Shown here in pieces: positions 30,473 to 45,400 of a DNA stretch of 64,000 nt (position 1 is the first letter of the stretch; each line of letters opens with the position of its first letter). The stretch is from Ascaris suum (taxonomy: Eukaryota > Nematoda > Chromadorea > Rhabditida > Ascarididae), in contig CM024171.1 of the NCBI GenBank assembly GCA_013433145.1, positions 2,831,001-2,895,000 of the forward strand. The letters are read 5' to 3'. The notes beneath the pieces were generated by a model that was not told where the DNA came from, did no database searches, and saw only the letters and a list, made by a program, of their open reading frames with translations. The translations under genes and the position numbers were made by a program.

Positions 30473-33400
30473 CTGCAAAGTAAATTTTAAAAATAAGCTA
30501 CAAACCGATAAGTTAACTAATCACACACTGCTCCCTTTCGCACTTATTGAAATTAAATGGATTTCAAATCAATTCCCTTGACGAAAACGCACAACTCCCA
30601 CTTAAAGAGATCACTCATTCTCACTTTGACTACCCATCTGATCTTAAAATCATAAATTCTGGGAGTTCAAATCAAAAAAATCTTAAAACTAAATTGGCGA
30701 CTCTGATCAATCGACAACGATTTAAAATGCATCTCCATTGTTATTGTAATCGTTGCGATTAAGGCTGAGTCTTCAGCTATGCGAACGTTTCATTTGGGAT
30801 GTTTTACCAAAACTAATCGATATCAATAATAGGTGCTGCAAAGATCTATGCAAAATCATTGCTTGTTCGTTATGCTGATAATGTGCTTTGCCAATAAATA
30901 AGTCTACTAAACTGCTTATTCAGCCTAAATTATCATTAATTCTCAAATGACAACAAAAGTATTTCCCTTCCTTCCAGCCAGCTGACAATAAAAGACTGTC
31001 ATAACCCAGATGTGCGTAATATCATGATACCTGGATTCTACTGGAAACGGCTCATACAGAAATCTCTTGTAGAAATTCTTCTTTACATCTTGCACATAGA
31101 TTACGGCCACTGCCGAATCGTCATATTGAGGCCGTCCAGCTCGACCCATCATTTGCAACACATCTGCAATTAAAACATCACGCACGATCACAGGAAGTAT
31201 CACTCGTATCATAACATAACGATAGTGGTCGATAATCCTTACTGATATCCCCTTTAACTGCTCAAACTGAAAAAAAGGAAATACTGCTATGAAAAGAAAA
31301 ATAATCTTAGAGGTAGCCAATATAGGCTAAGAATAATTTGCTTGACGGATAAATGGTTTGCTTAGGCAGGTAAGTGACACGCACGATAATAATGAATAGT
31401 GTAAAGAACAATACTGAAACGAAAGTAAACAAAGTAAACAAAAGGGTAAACTGTAAACAACATAAATACAGATGTAATACCTAAAACGTATGTTTATCAA
31501 TAAATAATGCCATTTCCAATAAACATATTCCAAATTGCAAAAATCCATGCATTATGGAACGCTGAATTTTTTATTCAAATATATCAACTAACAATGGCAA
31601 TGCGCCAACTTTAAACTTTCGATGCTTCCAATAAATTAAAAGCCAACGCTTCCTCCTCTCCTAATCCCTCAAGGATGAAGAAGATATCGCCAATTAGTCT
31701 CCTCCCTCTCCTTTTGAAGCTTTTGACCAAATTACAGGACCAGCCTACACCATGACTGAAAGCTTCAATAACCTCAAGTTGAAAATATAAGTCACGAGTT
31801 CCCATCAAAAATAAAGAAACAAACAAATGAACAAACAAACAAACGAATAAGTAAGCAAATAAATAAATAAATAAATGGATAAGCAAACGAACAAACGAAG
31901 ACATAAATAAATAAATAAACAAATAAATCAACAAACAAACGAATGAATAAACAAACAAACAAACAAACAAGCGAACGAACAAACAAACCTGTGACGGGAA
32001 AATTGATGTATTTATGAGTCTTGCCATCATAGTACTCAGTTCCCTTAACGATAACCAAATGTGCCGGCATATTAATACCCCATGCGAGTGTTGCGGTTGC
32101 GATCAACACTTGAATTTTACGATCAACAAATAACTGAAAAAAAGAAACAAGCAAACAAAAGCGATTAAAACCTAAAACCAATAAAAGCAGATATGACAAC
32201 CGATGAAGCATCTACTGCAAATATGGTCAAATCATTCTCACACAAAAATTAATAATTTTTAAATAAATATCTGTGAAATTAAACTTTTATAAGTATCTAC
32301 GAGAAAAATTCCTTTATTATATCTGCAATTGCTGACCGAAGAGAATTTCTACAAAAATCTCAAACTCTTTAATCTTACAAACAAATATCCTCCAAAAAGC
32401 TTCTATCTTTTCTAAAGTTATATCTTAACTTTTCGCATTTTTTTTAAACACTGATAGATTCCATACTAAAAAATGAAGTAATAAATTCAAAAAAAAAACC
32501 CCTCAATAATCCACCCTTAAATCACATCGCATACTGCTAACAGACTATCAAATACAATTTTGCAACAAAGTTAAAAAACTTCAACCTAAGCATTCACTGA
32601 GATCACCATAAACCACGAAAAAAAAAAACCGGGAAAGAAAAGAAACCTGTTCGACAAGACTGCGCTCGTGTTGTTGAAGTCCAGCATGATGCATACCGAT
32701 ACCAAACGGTAATGTCAACTTGAGACTCTCATCTTTTATCGTTTGTGTTAAGCACTCCAACTATAACAGAGTCATCATTCATTCAAGAAAAATCCCATCA
32801 AATTCACACAAACAATCATCACTGAGGTTAAGCTTTCATCACATACTAGAATATTAAAGTAAGTTAGATCACATAAATAAACATACTATACGTCATTGTA
32901 ATGAAATGAAACGGAGGATTATATCATATCATGCACAATATATCCAAAGATTCACACCAGAAAAACTCTCTGAAAAAAAAATTAGACGCTGCACCCAAAA
33001 GAATTCAGCAATTGATAAATAAAGCTAACTTCCGGATCTTTTCCAGTCATATAAAATGCCATCACAATTTCCGGACAACTAAATGGATTTAAAAATATGG
33101 AAAACCCGGAACGCGAATTACCAATTTCGCCCACAACTCCTGCGCAAATGAACAATGAAAACTTCCGAAAGCGCTTACTTCCTGAACATCCATGTGAAGC
33201 CACTGACGTGGGTCATCTTCGGCGACCAACTGTGAGACGAAAGCCATTGCTGTTAAACGAGTTTGTCGACGAGACGCCACAAATACAAGCACCGGCTTAT
33301 GCGGAGAATAGCTCTTGATCGCTGAATAAATTTCACCGATAGCTCTCAAATATTGAAAATTCCAACAAAATTTAAAAATTTCAGCAACATATTTCCACCA

Positions 33401-36400
33401 CCAACTTCCCAAACAGTATCGCAACAGCTCGCGTATGTTTCTCTCAACTATTCCGCATTATTTAAATGACGCTTTTCGTACGTTTTATTGTCTAATGTGC
33501 TCTTGATAAGCGGTTGAAGTACGACTGCTTGATGTGTTTTCTCATACTTTATACGCCACCTAGAATTATTCGCCACTTTTCTAACCTTCAGTATACCTTT
33601 CAAAAATCTACTATCTTCTGATACTTCATCGCTGAAGCAACCGTTGATCACGCTATTTTGCTCTTCATTAATTCCCATGATCACCGTTCAAACAACTCAT
33701 CTGTTTAGTGGAAGCAAAGTTGCGTGTATCAATCACATCGCAATAACCTCTCACATTTGTTATCGACGAATGTTTGTGAGATGTAATTTTCATGTCTTAT
33801 CAAAAATGAATCATATTTGACAAGCTGCCAAATACTTCGACAGTTCTATTCAATAAGAAATAAACTTTATTCGGCAAGCTATCAAAGATTTAACAATTGC
33901 ATTAATTAACAAAACCGTACGAAGCAAATTTCATCTTAAATGCAAACGTTCCCCTCTTCTAGTTGAAGATTTATGTCAAAGACCTCACAGAGGAGAATTT
34001 CCTCGCTTATTTATTTGCTCTTATCCCTCAGCTTCGAATCCAATATAAATTCAGCAATTTCTACATCGAATCCTTAGAAACACAACCGATTGCGTTCATC
34101 ACGGTAAATCATCAAGAATTCAAGATTTAATCAACCTTTGAAAGCAGGTTTGTTCATAAGCGCCATTCGTGGACAATATTGTTGACCCGGGAATCCAGCA
34201 ATATGTACTTCGATTGGTATCGGTCGCACATTTGGACGAAAATTGAACAATCCCGACTAAAAATCAACGTAATATTCCAACTGTCATATAGGAAATTTGA
34301 AACTAATATTCAGCTGAAATTTTTAAAAAATATTTCAGAAATGTCGCCAAAAACTATCACAGTTATCACTTTTATAAAATTACGAATACTTTTATCAACT
34401 GCGTAAAGAAATGAGTAAATCCTCTCGATCAACAACGAAAATACCTTTTAGATTCCTCGCAAATTATTGCAAAAACAATCCTAAAATGTAAAAGTTAACT
34501 CTTCGAAAAAGCTTTTTATTGCTACTATTACATCGTTTTAAATACTATTATAATATCACATTTTCATCTACCTCCCAATGAAACTGTCAATGAAATATTG
34601 TTGACACTGGGTATAATGATCGAATCGGAGCCATCGTTTTGGAAAGTGTTTTAATTTCAGCTATCAAACTAGATGCCTTCATACGACTTTAATTCAGCAT
34701 AGGCCGCACAATCTACAAGCGACAGTAGTGGCTACACTGCGACGTAAAATATGTGCATAAACGAGCACGACTGCACGACTGCAACACCGACAAAAACATT
34801 GGCCATATGTTCTTCTCAAACAGGCCGTCCAAACGAATAGCACGAACTTCTCAACGCTAAAAAATGAAGTAGTCCTTTCAATAAAATGTGATAGCAAGAA
34901 CTTTAAAAAAAAAACATTAATCAAATTCTATTACAAAACGGCAACAATACGCCTAGTTTTTCTCGTCGATTAGCCAATCTCCACTAAGGTCAATCACTTC
35001 GCCGTCCACTGAAATGGAATAAAATATGATGAATTTAATGGCTGCGTCTGAACTGACGCCATACGAATCCCTCACTACTTATTGCAACATAAAAAAACTT
35101 TGCAAGAATTCATCAGCGGCAGATTATAAACTATAATCGATAGACTCGAAAGCAACACTAACGTCTTTGACATTGAGCCATTCGGCAACATCACCGGCAT
35201 TCGCCAATGCAGTCGATAAACCAACGATACGAACAGGTGTGCCATCCGAACACTGTTTTGATGCCATCAATTTCAATCTAAATTGCAATATGCCCACTAA
35301 AAAATGAGTTCCTTTTCCACCTACCTTTTATATTTCTCAACAATTCATATTAAATTAGCGACTAAAACCGATCAAAATTCGCACATTTATTATCAAAATG
35401 AGCACACTTCATGACAGTATGGGAAATATCACACGATATAATATTTAACAATATTCTGTTCCGATGCTCACTTAGAAGTCTCTCAAAATAAAAAGTTATT
35501 TTTATTCTTTAACTCTTATTCCAATCCACTTGAAAGCGCTAAACACTGTGGAACTTTTAAAAAATATGTGAGTACGTTTTTTATATACAATGAATTTCAG
35601 GACAACCTAATATTTGCAGTGGGAACCCATAAAAAATGATGGGTAACCAAGTTAATGGTCATTCAATTGTTATCTTATCGCTAATAAACGTTGGGTAATG
35701 TCTTGCAAAATATGCAGATCTGATTCATTAAAATACTGAAAAACTTTACGATTGGATGCTAATTAAGCGGATACAGCTGACATGACAACCAATAATCAAA
35801 AATGGGCGGATGAACAAAAAAAATAGATGCATAAACAGATAAGGTAAATTGTTTTTTTGTAGATTTCAAGTTTCGATTCTTTATAACCTACCACGGACCG
35901 ACATAAACGATTACGAAACGGGATGCAATCGATCACCTTGTAATAATTGCCTCGAGGACAGCGCCTCTTTCCACTCCAAGAAGATGTATTTCATCAATGA
36001 CCACCAACGCTACATCCTTTACATACTCTCGTGTCTCCCATCCGCGAGTTATTCCATCCCATTTCTCTGGCGTCGTAATTACGAGACGTGCTGCCGCCAA
36101 ACTGCGCACATCCGGTGTATGATCACCGGTCAATTCCACTGTCCTTAATAATACATTATATGCTATTATTATTAGTTACAGCCTGTACAGCTTAAAGCTT
36201 AACAACAATATATGCTGCTATAAACATTTATACCTATAGCTTGTACCTCTTCATAAGGCATAAAAGTTTGGCCTTCGCCGTAGTCACGGAAGAAAGTAAC
36301 TATCCATTTAACAATATGGTAAATTTGCCCTTTACATCTGAATCAAACTATTAAGCAATATATGAGGTAAAGGTGAGGATGAAGAATTTCTTTACACTAT

Positions 36401-39400
36401 AAATTGAACTATTTCAGAATACTGAAACATTTACTGTCCCTCCTATGATACCACCATTATTCAATTCCACTTCCGGTACCACTCAATTCCTGCCTCCGTA
36501 TCAGCCACACAAAATTTCACTTTCTAAACACCACTCAAGCTTTTCGTTCTTTCTATTTCTTTGTATAAACTCAAATATAAGCATAAGCACAAATATAAAC
36601 ATAAACATAAATATAATATAAATATAAATATAAATATAAATATAAATATAAATATAAACACAAGTATCAATACCAATATAAATATAAATGTAAATAAATA
36701 AATAAATGAAAAAATATATGCAGTGTTTGTACATACACATATACATGTATAACCAATGGCATGATGTAGACTGCCTATAACTCGTGTGATTTATAATTGA
36801 AGCTATAGCACAGGCATACACATACATCATTATTTACAGACATAATGCCGCCACAATATTCTTTGCTAAAATTTGCAAAAACATATGTAAAAAGTGAAGT
36901 GAAAACCTTTCTTCAATGAATAAATAAATACGTAAGTATAAAATCTAAGAACGAACAAAATTCAAATTGGAACGTAGAACAAACTTGAACTTCATAAGAC
37001 GGCCCAAAGTGTCACTCCAATCATTTACCCTTTCACGAACGAGTGCTTTCAATGGCGCTATATATACACACTGTAAATTTACATCGATTGAATATTAATT
37101 CGATAGTGAATACCCTACCCTTTGAATGTTCCTCAATGCTTCAAACCTAACTCTCTCCTCCACAAACTACGATTCTCTCAGTATTTATGTACGAAACCGA
37201 TATAACAATATAATCTCAAAGATGACCAAAATCTTGAACATATCTTTCACCACCTAGCACTGAAACTAATATGCTCGAGTTTAAACTCGCCATTCAGTGC
37301 AAAGAGTTTTCAGAAGCTCCTAATTGCAAAAAAAAAAACCATCACAGTGATCACCTCACAGATAAAACGATTTAAAAAACAATGCGAGAGCTCGACGAAC
37401 CTTTTTGGTGGGTTGTTTACTGAATACACGATACATGGCTAATTCGGCACAAAGTGTTTTTCCGGAACCGGTAGGCGCTCCAATGAGAGCATTTTGATCG
37501 GTGTTATACAGGCAATAAAACACCTTGAATATTTCATAAAGTTACACAGAGATGTGCAGAATCTATTCAAAACGCCAACTGTAACGGTGACAGTCGTTTT
37601 CAGAAGACCTTTTAAAAAGCAGTTGACGCATCCTTCAAAACAAAATGAAAAAAAAAAGGAAATGAAAAAAAAGAAAAGAAAAATCAAGAGGAAACGAAAG
37701 GAAAAAAAGGCTAACAGTAGGGAAGACTAACATCTTTAAAAGCAAACAAAAACATAAAAAACTAAGCAAGTGAGTTGCAATTACAATCATTTACAAACAG
37801 TCAAATGGACGTTTAGAATCACCAAATATAAAGCACATTCGCAAACTTATGCGCAGAAATTTTGGCATACATTTTACGCAGAATCTTAAATTTTAATGGC
37901 ATATAAGAAACTCGGAATTTTTTAAAGAATTGATGCAGGACAAAAAACATAATGCAGAAGGATGGTTTACAGCTATACGTTACATCATTTTTGGCAAATA
38001 AGACTACGAAATAGTAATGAACAAAATACCTGTCGTTTTCATTAGTTTTCTTGCCCTATTTATGCATAAGAATCCCTTTGCAATGAATGCAGCCATCTAC
38101 CTATATCGCCTATACTATGCGCTCGATTGGATGGGTAGCTATTTTGTGACTGGTAGGATCGAGAGGGAATGAGGGGAAGAGAGGGGAGGCAAAAAGCAGG
38201 AAAACTGCTCAAATATTTCCAAAATCGCAAAGATGAACGAATAAGTGTGATCATAGTTTCACACAACGATTAGTATGTTGAGGTCATCTCTCATTCAGAT
38301 TCCCTCAAATAAACGATAGAACGAGCCAACGATGGGTCAACGAACCTGAGTCTGGATCGGATTAAAGTAGGCGAAGTCATAAACCGACTCATAGAGTTCA
38401 TTCTTGAGAGCTGTTATTGGTAGAGGATCCAAATCCAGCAGATCTGCAATTCATTTCTCAGACATTTTGTGCAGGAAAAAACTTCCAATCAGATGAATAA
38501 CAACAAATAACAAGTAAATTGAATCATCGCTATAGCGAAAACTTTCTGAGAAATGATAGTCATAGTGGCTGGTAAGGAGAATGGAGTAGAAATAGCCTCA
38601 TATAATTATTGCTATCTTCTCCTTTTTCTAATCGTTTGTATATCCTTCTTTCCAGAAAAAAGTACTACCTCAAAATTACCATCATGGCCGCAAGTAACAA
38701 CCATCCAGCCAAATTAAACTGTGACATATTTTCCTATTGAGAAAAACCTTTATTTTGATAGATTGTTTTATAGCTGCGTTGTATTCAAGCACTAGATTAA
38801 AATTTTTCATTCATTCGCTCATTCTTCTCCTAATCTTGCAGTAACTCGTATAATTAAACTATCCACACATAAGCAGTGCTCATTCACATTACTCGATTCA
38901 GCCCCGTCTCCGCTCCCAGAATTAAGGAAAGTTTTTGCACGACGCTCATATCCAATAAACTTTTTTCGGACTGCATGTGTTTAGGACATCCTGCGAACGC
39001 AAAGAAAGTCGCTTGAAATAAAGAAGCATACTTTTTTCAAACATTTTACTCCATATAACTACCTTTATAATACTCGCTAAATATGCGACCAAAAAGCTCC
39101 TTTAGATGTGCAAACAAAAATGAAGCGACATTCTCATTCATAAAAGCAGCAAATGTTCTCGACATATTGGCCTTGCAATTCGTCAAATATGTCTTCTTTT
39201 TTGCTCTAACAAGCATCTTTGCGATTAATAAAGAAGTACGCCTCGACTGGCACCACCACAAAATGATCAAAAATTCATATGTGTACAACAAGTGTGATCA
39301 AAGCATGACTATGATATTGAAGTTTCCATAGCGAAATATAACGGTACTTATTGTCTGTATATATGCGCTCTCTCGGTTATAACTCATTTCGTCTCGGGAA

Positions 39401-42400
39401 CGACAGATGACCAGCTTGACTATTTTTTTGCTTTATTCATCAAACAAAAAACTTAATTCATCGATTCAACTTATCGCATGTTGATACATACTAATATAAA
39501 CGAAGTTGAACATCGTACTTAAAAGAGAATAAAAGAAAAGTAACTAACCGGTATGCGGTCTATGAGCAGATGGAAGTACACAATTATGCATCGATATAGC
39601 GACAGTACTGTCGTCAACTACATAGTAATCGCTCGCTACCCGTACCTGATAGTTGTGAGTCAATTGCTGATCACGAATCGGAATCGTGAAAATCATATTG
39701 CACGCTTCGTTGAATTGTACCTTCAAGTATACAGAATTTTCGATTAAGCTTAGAAATATTGCAATGAAGCTCATCGATTGATAAGGGCCACGAAATCAGG
39801 ATCAGGAACATTATCACTGAAGCACTTTGGCAAATCAAGTTGTATTTTCAACACGATTTGTGATCTGCTGAACATCCTTCGGCTTACATGGAAATCCTTC
39901 CTTCTTTGTTGGTTCCGAATTTCGGAATTCGCAAGTTCCATAAATCCCATCCGGAATGAAGTACCGATTCACCGCAACTATAACCTTTTTTCCATAGAGT
40001 CCTACAGAAATTACACAATGATTCCTCAAAAAACGTTTTACACATAAAAGGATGTCGGAGATTGAACCTAAACTGCCTGAATACCCTTTATAAAGAGCCT
40101 TAAAAACACTAACATGAATAAGGCAACAAACTTCAGAAATTTCAAATTTGAAACGACTTGAAATTTTAAAACGACTGAAATAAGCACTTCTGCTCGTTTC
40201 CTATTTATTGCAACAAAACTCGCGCATGGGCACTATATTAGACTACGCAATTTACCTGCTTACCTGTAACATGTTAGCGAGGTGGACGGGCCAGGTAAAA
40301 TACAAAAAGCCTAGCAAAGTCAATGATTACTATAACTGCGCATTTGTCAAATGCCTCGATACATAATGAAGGAAAAAAATTTTTTTAAATTATAAAGCAA
40401 AACTGGGAACCTTTTTCCTGTTGATGAAAAGATTTTCGAAATGAATTATGAGATTTTCATTGATATTCTCGACGAATACCCAAAAGCTTTGTACCCCTCT
40501 TGCACCAAGAAACTGATCGTTCCATATGAACGCCGGTGATAATGTCAACGATATTTGAATTATTGTACTAAAAGAACGAAAATAAACTTTTAAAACATAA
40601 AAAAACTAAAGCTGTATACGAGTAAATGCCAGAAGTGACATAATCTAGAACTTCTACCTATTATTGTCTGTTGCTTTAAAAATGATAAAAATGGAAAATT
40701 CTCAGGAAATTATATGGCGAAAAATTTCGGAAGGTGTTAATGACGAGGAAATTGAGAACATTTCCCCCCCCCCCCCCCGATCCCATCACATCACATCCCA
40801 CTCTCCAACTGCTTTCTTCAGAGGAAGAAAAACAATTAGCAAGAAAGTAATAACCTCTGCATCTCATTCCATCTTTTTCTTTTGTCTTCACAAACAATAC
40901 TTCTCTCTATCATCCCACCCTTATCACTTGAAAATAGATGCAGATTTCTCAAATGCATTTGCATCACCTACTTGGTGATCGGCTTAACCGATGCTTCCAC
41001 ATACATTGAGGGTAACATTCGTATCGCGTCATATATTCTTTGCCCATCGCAGCTTAGCAATGATCCTTTAATACGAAATTTTATCCTTTTGCAAGCATCG
41101 AACATTCAAAAAGGCTATAGATAATGCCAACAAATACCATAGTTTTAAGCTAATTAAAAACCACAAAGTGACTGAACCCATTCCTCGATTATACCAACTG
41201 AGGTCTCCAGAACCACATAGAACGAAGAATGAATCCAACGGTAGATAACTATAAAGGACCGGCACAATCACCTCAAGAATCCTTATTTGAATAAAAAAAG
41301 CCATTCCACCTCTAAAATCTCAACTATTCGTTCAACAATAAATTTGCCGAGTGGTAACTACGACCAAGAATAACTACCTAACCACTATGGTCACTTCAGC
41401 AGCACTGTAACCTGCACGCACTTCCCACCATTCATAACTTTTTTAAGCGGATTAACCAAAAAAAGAGGTTACATGCACACCTGTTAATTGCTTACTTGCA
41501 CATTATCTCATATTTCACTTGCACGCAACATTTGCGAATTGTTTCACTTGCAGTTTTTCCACAGTTTCCACCATTCTAGGAGACTATAAATTTCTGGCTG
41601 CTAGTTGGTCAATAAATTACCATATTTCGTTCAACACAGGTACACTTAAAACAGTTCTGCAGCTGATAATCGTTTTAATATATCTTCTAACAAAATAACA
41701 TGCAAATCAACTTATATCCTCCATTTTATGTAAAAATATAATACTACTTTTAACACCTTTCAAAAATTAAAAAAAAGAAATGAAAGGAAAAATATAGACA
41801 ACATTAGCCTCTCACTTCGAATAGAAGTCATTTCAAGTATAAATCTTAATAAATTCTCATAGTGCATTCCAAAACATCCGAAACCAAGAAAAGAACAAAT
41901 AAACAAACAAACAAATAAATAAACAAAAACATTCTAAATTGTGGAGTAGAAGAAAAATAACAAAGAGAATCAAACCGAGTTCTTTAGCAGACATCTCATA
42001 GAGCTGATTATATGAAAGTTTCTTGCGCTCGATTTTCTGGTAAATATCAAAGCGAAGATCTTCAATTTGTCTGTAAAAAATTTGGACTAAATATTTCAAA
42101 AATTACAAAAAATGTTACTATAAAACACAGCTTTAACTACTCGCTAGTTGAATTGACTTCCAATCGTCAAATGCTGAAAAGATTCTGAAGAAGAGACATC
42201 AAAGTACCAATTTCTTAAATATATATAAGGCGCTGTGATATATATCTTCATCTGCATCTACTTTCCCCCTCTGCCCTCTCCTTCCCCTCTCTTATACATA
42301 TGACAGGCAAATTACTGCTTTTGAATGCCGACAAGGAAAATCACCACACTGTAGCTCCGCTCTCATCCTACTTCCAGTTGCCTTCCCCATTCCCCTCTCG

Positions 42401-45400
42401 CAACAACAGAAACCATTTATAAGTTGATGTATTCGAGTTCCGAATGGTCAACTAAGCCCTCTCTACTTGACCACTTTATAACCCTTCGCTGCTGTCTAAA
42501 GGAAATACAATTGACAAGAGTAAGGACGAAAGAAGTACAACAGACGACCTCAAAGTTGTAAGCCAAAAGAAAGGCATTTATAAAAATGCTTCCCGAAAAT
42601 GACGCCGCATCCCCCCCCCCCCCTACTATCAAACACAACGGAAGCTGAAATAATGACTTCTCTACCCTTTAGTCCAGTAATATTTCAATGAAAAAAGATT
42701 AAAAGTAGCACAAATTTCCGTAAACCTCTTAATAGATCTTCTATATTATCAGGTACAATAGTACGAGAAAAAATTCCTCTAGAGATTCATTCATTCTCCT
42801 GTCCAATCAAAAGCAGACTACTATAACGTCAAATATATCCTCAATAACCTATTTAAGAACTAAATCTCTCACCTTAGCGGTGTTTGAAATGGCCAAATTC
42901 TCTTTTCGATACACTTTGCCATAACGAGAAATGCATTAGTTGCTTGTGCCCAACCACGGCGCAAAACAATCTCAAAGATCGCTCTACATAAGCGACCAGC
43001 ATTCTCTTGAATATATAGTGATTCGGATACTAACGAAAAATTCCGAACATCAATACGTGACATATAAGCCTAAAACAATATCACTAACTTATAAAAATAT
43101 TTTATCATTCTTCAATAATTAAGAAAATAAAACTCTGCATAATTAATTAATTAATTCTTGCTATCTGCATATAATATTAATTATTGCATTAATTAATTAA
43201 TTATTCTATTCTTTCAGCATAATGCACAGAATCATTGCCATTATATCTTTGTGTCACCGCAAATTCGACTTTATTATATGCAATCGTCACTTTCTGCTGA
43301 GATGTTTAAAAGAGCTGGAGGTATTCTGTTTTGATATACTATCCTCTCCTTCTCCTCGCCGCTTGATTATTTAACTTCTCTCTTTCTCCCAAATCTTCTC
43401 CTTTACCCTCCCTTTCCTCTTGAAAGAGCTATAAATATTGAAAATTTAACTCTGCATTAACATTTTCTCTCCGAAACACCGCTCTTCTTTAACTTATGCA
43501 ACCATACTTCTACAGTATCTCGCACTCTTTATGAACAGTATTTCCTAGTAAACCTTAGTGAACTCTCAAATTCTAACAAAAATAATAAAGCAAAGTAGAA
43601 AAACAAAGTAAACAGTGAAGGAAAATACTTACCTGAAGAAGGCAACTGATTTTTCCGGGTGCCGTTGCGAGACCACCTTGCTTGATGCGAAGTGGACAAT
43701 ACGGTAACAACTCCTCCAAATCCTCGATTTCTTCTTCGCGAACCTACAATCATAATCTATTTGACTTATTTCCATCGGCATTTCGATCACTTCAGCGCTT
43801 CTTGATGCGGTTTTAAATAACCATATCTCTAGGATGCAAAACGACAGAATAATTTACATAGGTAGAATAATTTTTACGGCGTAAGTGGGGTGGATCGAAA
43901 TGCTGGATAAGCTCGTCGATTAACGCCTAGGGTCATAACGAGGTAAGGCTCAGTTTCTCAAAAAAAAAAACATTATTATGAAGCCATCAAAAAAACTTAG
44001 AAGCAGTTATCAGAGAGGATTGAAACACCTTTAGACAACACTGATTACTTCATAGTGTGGAAGAAATCGTACTTGAACTAGCATCAGAACAATTTACAGT
44101 AGCTACGGGGCGGAAGTTCTCATCGAGTGGCCCCTCTCCACTGCTGAGAAACCCCGCCCCATCAAACACTATCATTATAAAACGTTCATATACCCAAATA
44201 TTCTACTATCTCACAGTTGCAAAAAATTCTCCACACATCACTAATTCTATATAAACAGATCTATTATAACCTGTTAAACATGATTTGTTTATTTTATTAT
44301 TTATATTTAAGAAAATCACCTAATCCTCTAGTATTGTGGTGTTGTTTCGAAATATTTTATATTTTATTCATCATCACCAATTAATCAATGCAAGAGATCC
44401 AAGACTTATCACATCATTCCATCCTAAATAAGTAATAAAATATCGACATATTTATCACTCGTTAATCTCTATCTTTTATTTTCTTTTTTAAATAATACTT
44501 ATGCAAAATTCATATATTTACAACAATCGTTGCATGCCACAAACAATGCAAATATTAGAGCATCATTGTTTCGCTTTTCATTTAAACAAGTAATAAGAGA
44601 GAATATTTTAGAAGTATTCTGCCATATGACATTGTATAAGATCATTAAGCCGATTGCTTGAAAAAAAAAAAAGAAAAAAAATCGAACTTGCATCTCGCAA
44701 TTAGCGCTCAAAACTCTTAACTACTCAGCTACACGAAGTCAGGGATTCGCCTCTTTTGGTTTGCTGATCCCTATATGCCCTTATCTCCTTTCATTTCCAC
44801 TTCCAATACTTCTCTCAAAATAACACTACTTACCTTTATTTGACTGAACTCGGTGGCATTCGCAATCAACATTAACACATTATCATCGGTCATTAATTGC
44901 GTCAATCTCACATTCCCAACACCTGTATTTAACATTTCGATTGTCTCATATTTCACATAATAATGTGACGCTATACGACCAAGATCTGTGGCTGCCACAT
45001 ATCCATTCCTGTAATACAACAATTACCTCTTTGCATTTCACATTAAACTTTGCGTTTATATATTCTACTGAAATTCTTGAAATTCCAAAGTTCTATGCCC
45101 TATTAATGAAACTTCTTTTTTTTTTCCTGAGACATTTCGTTGCCTAATTGCACGAATTACCTTCTAAGTTCCAAAACCCACTGATACTATTAGTTGGGCG
45201 AATAGCATCATAAAATATAAAATTATAATCCATAAGACCAAGAATTTCTGGCTTCCCAGCCTAACGTGCAAACCAATTTCAGCAAAAATACAACTCATTA
45301 ACTAAGTTTTGAATACTGCTTGCCGAATTCGCAAAGCACAGGTTTATCATATATGAAGACAAACAGAGACACCAGGGTGACCTCTGACACCGCCTTTATT

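Larger units (their letters stand above)
31031..38443 (-). other. Helicase exons: second RecA cassette
   Basis: In coding order: 38346-38443, 37401-37523, 36985-37070, 35937-36143, 35163-35277, 34136-34256, 33179-33342, 32647-32760, 31989-32133, 31031-31163. Landmarks: [17 protein letters not shown] and NPIQTQ (Q-motif region), APTGSGKT (exon 37401), [10 protein letters not shown] (36985), [16 protein letters not shown] and DEIH (35937), GLSTALANA (35163), [13 protein letters not shown] (33179), GIGMHHAGL (32647), TATLAWGIN and [10 protein letters not shown] (31989), [12 protein letters not shown] (31031). All phases agree; exon 35937-36143 must start at the upstream AG of two close AG dinucleotides for the frame to hold. 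The cassette is intact, so this half should bind ATP. Confidence 0.93.

Noticed and set aside
31611..32211. Minus-strand frames rich in Leu/Phe/Val resembling a membrane protein
   Set aside because: The hydrophobic part is the GTTT microsatellite read through the splice donor; the coding part ends at 31989.
35849..36148. Plus-strand 99-codon frame
   Set aside because: Antisense shadow of the DEIH-box exon 35937-36143.
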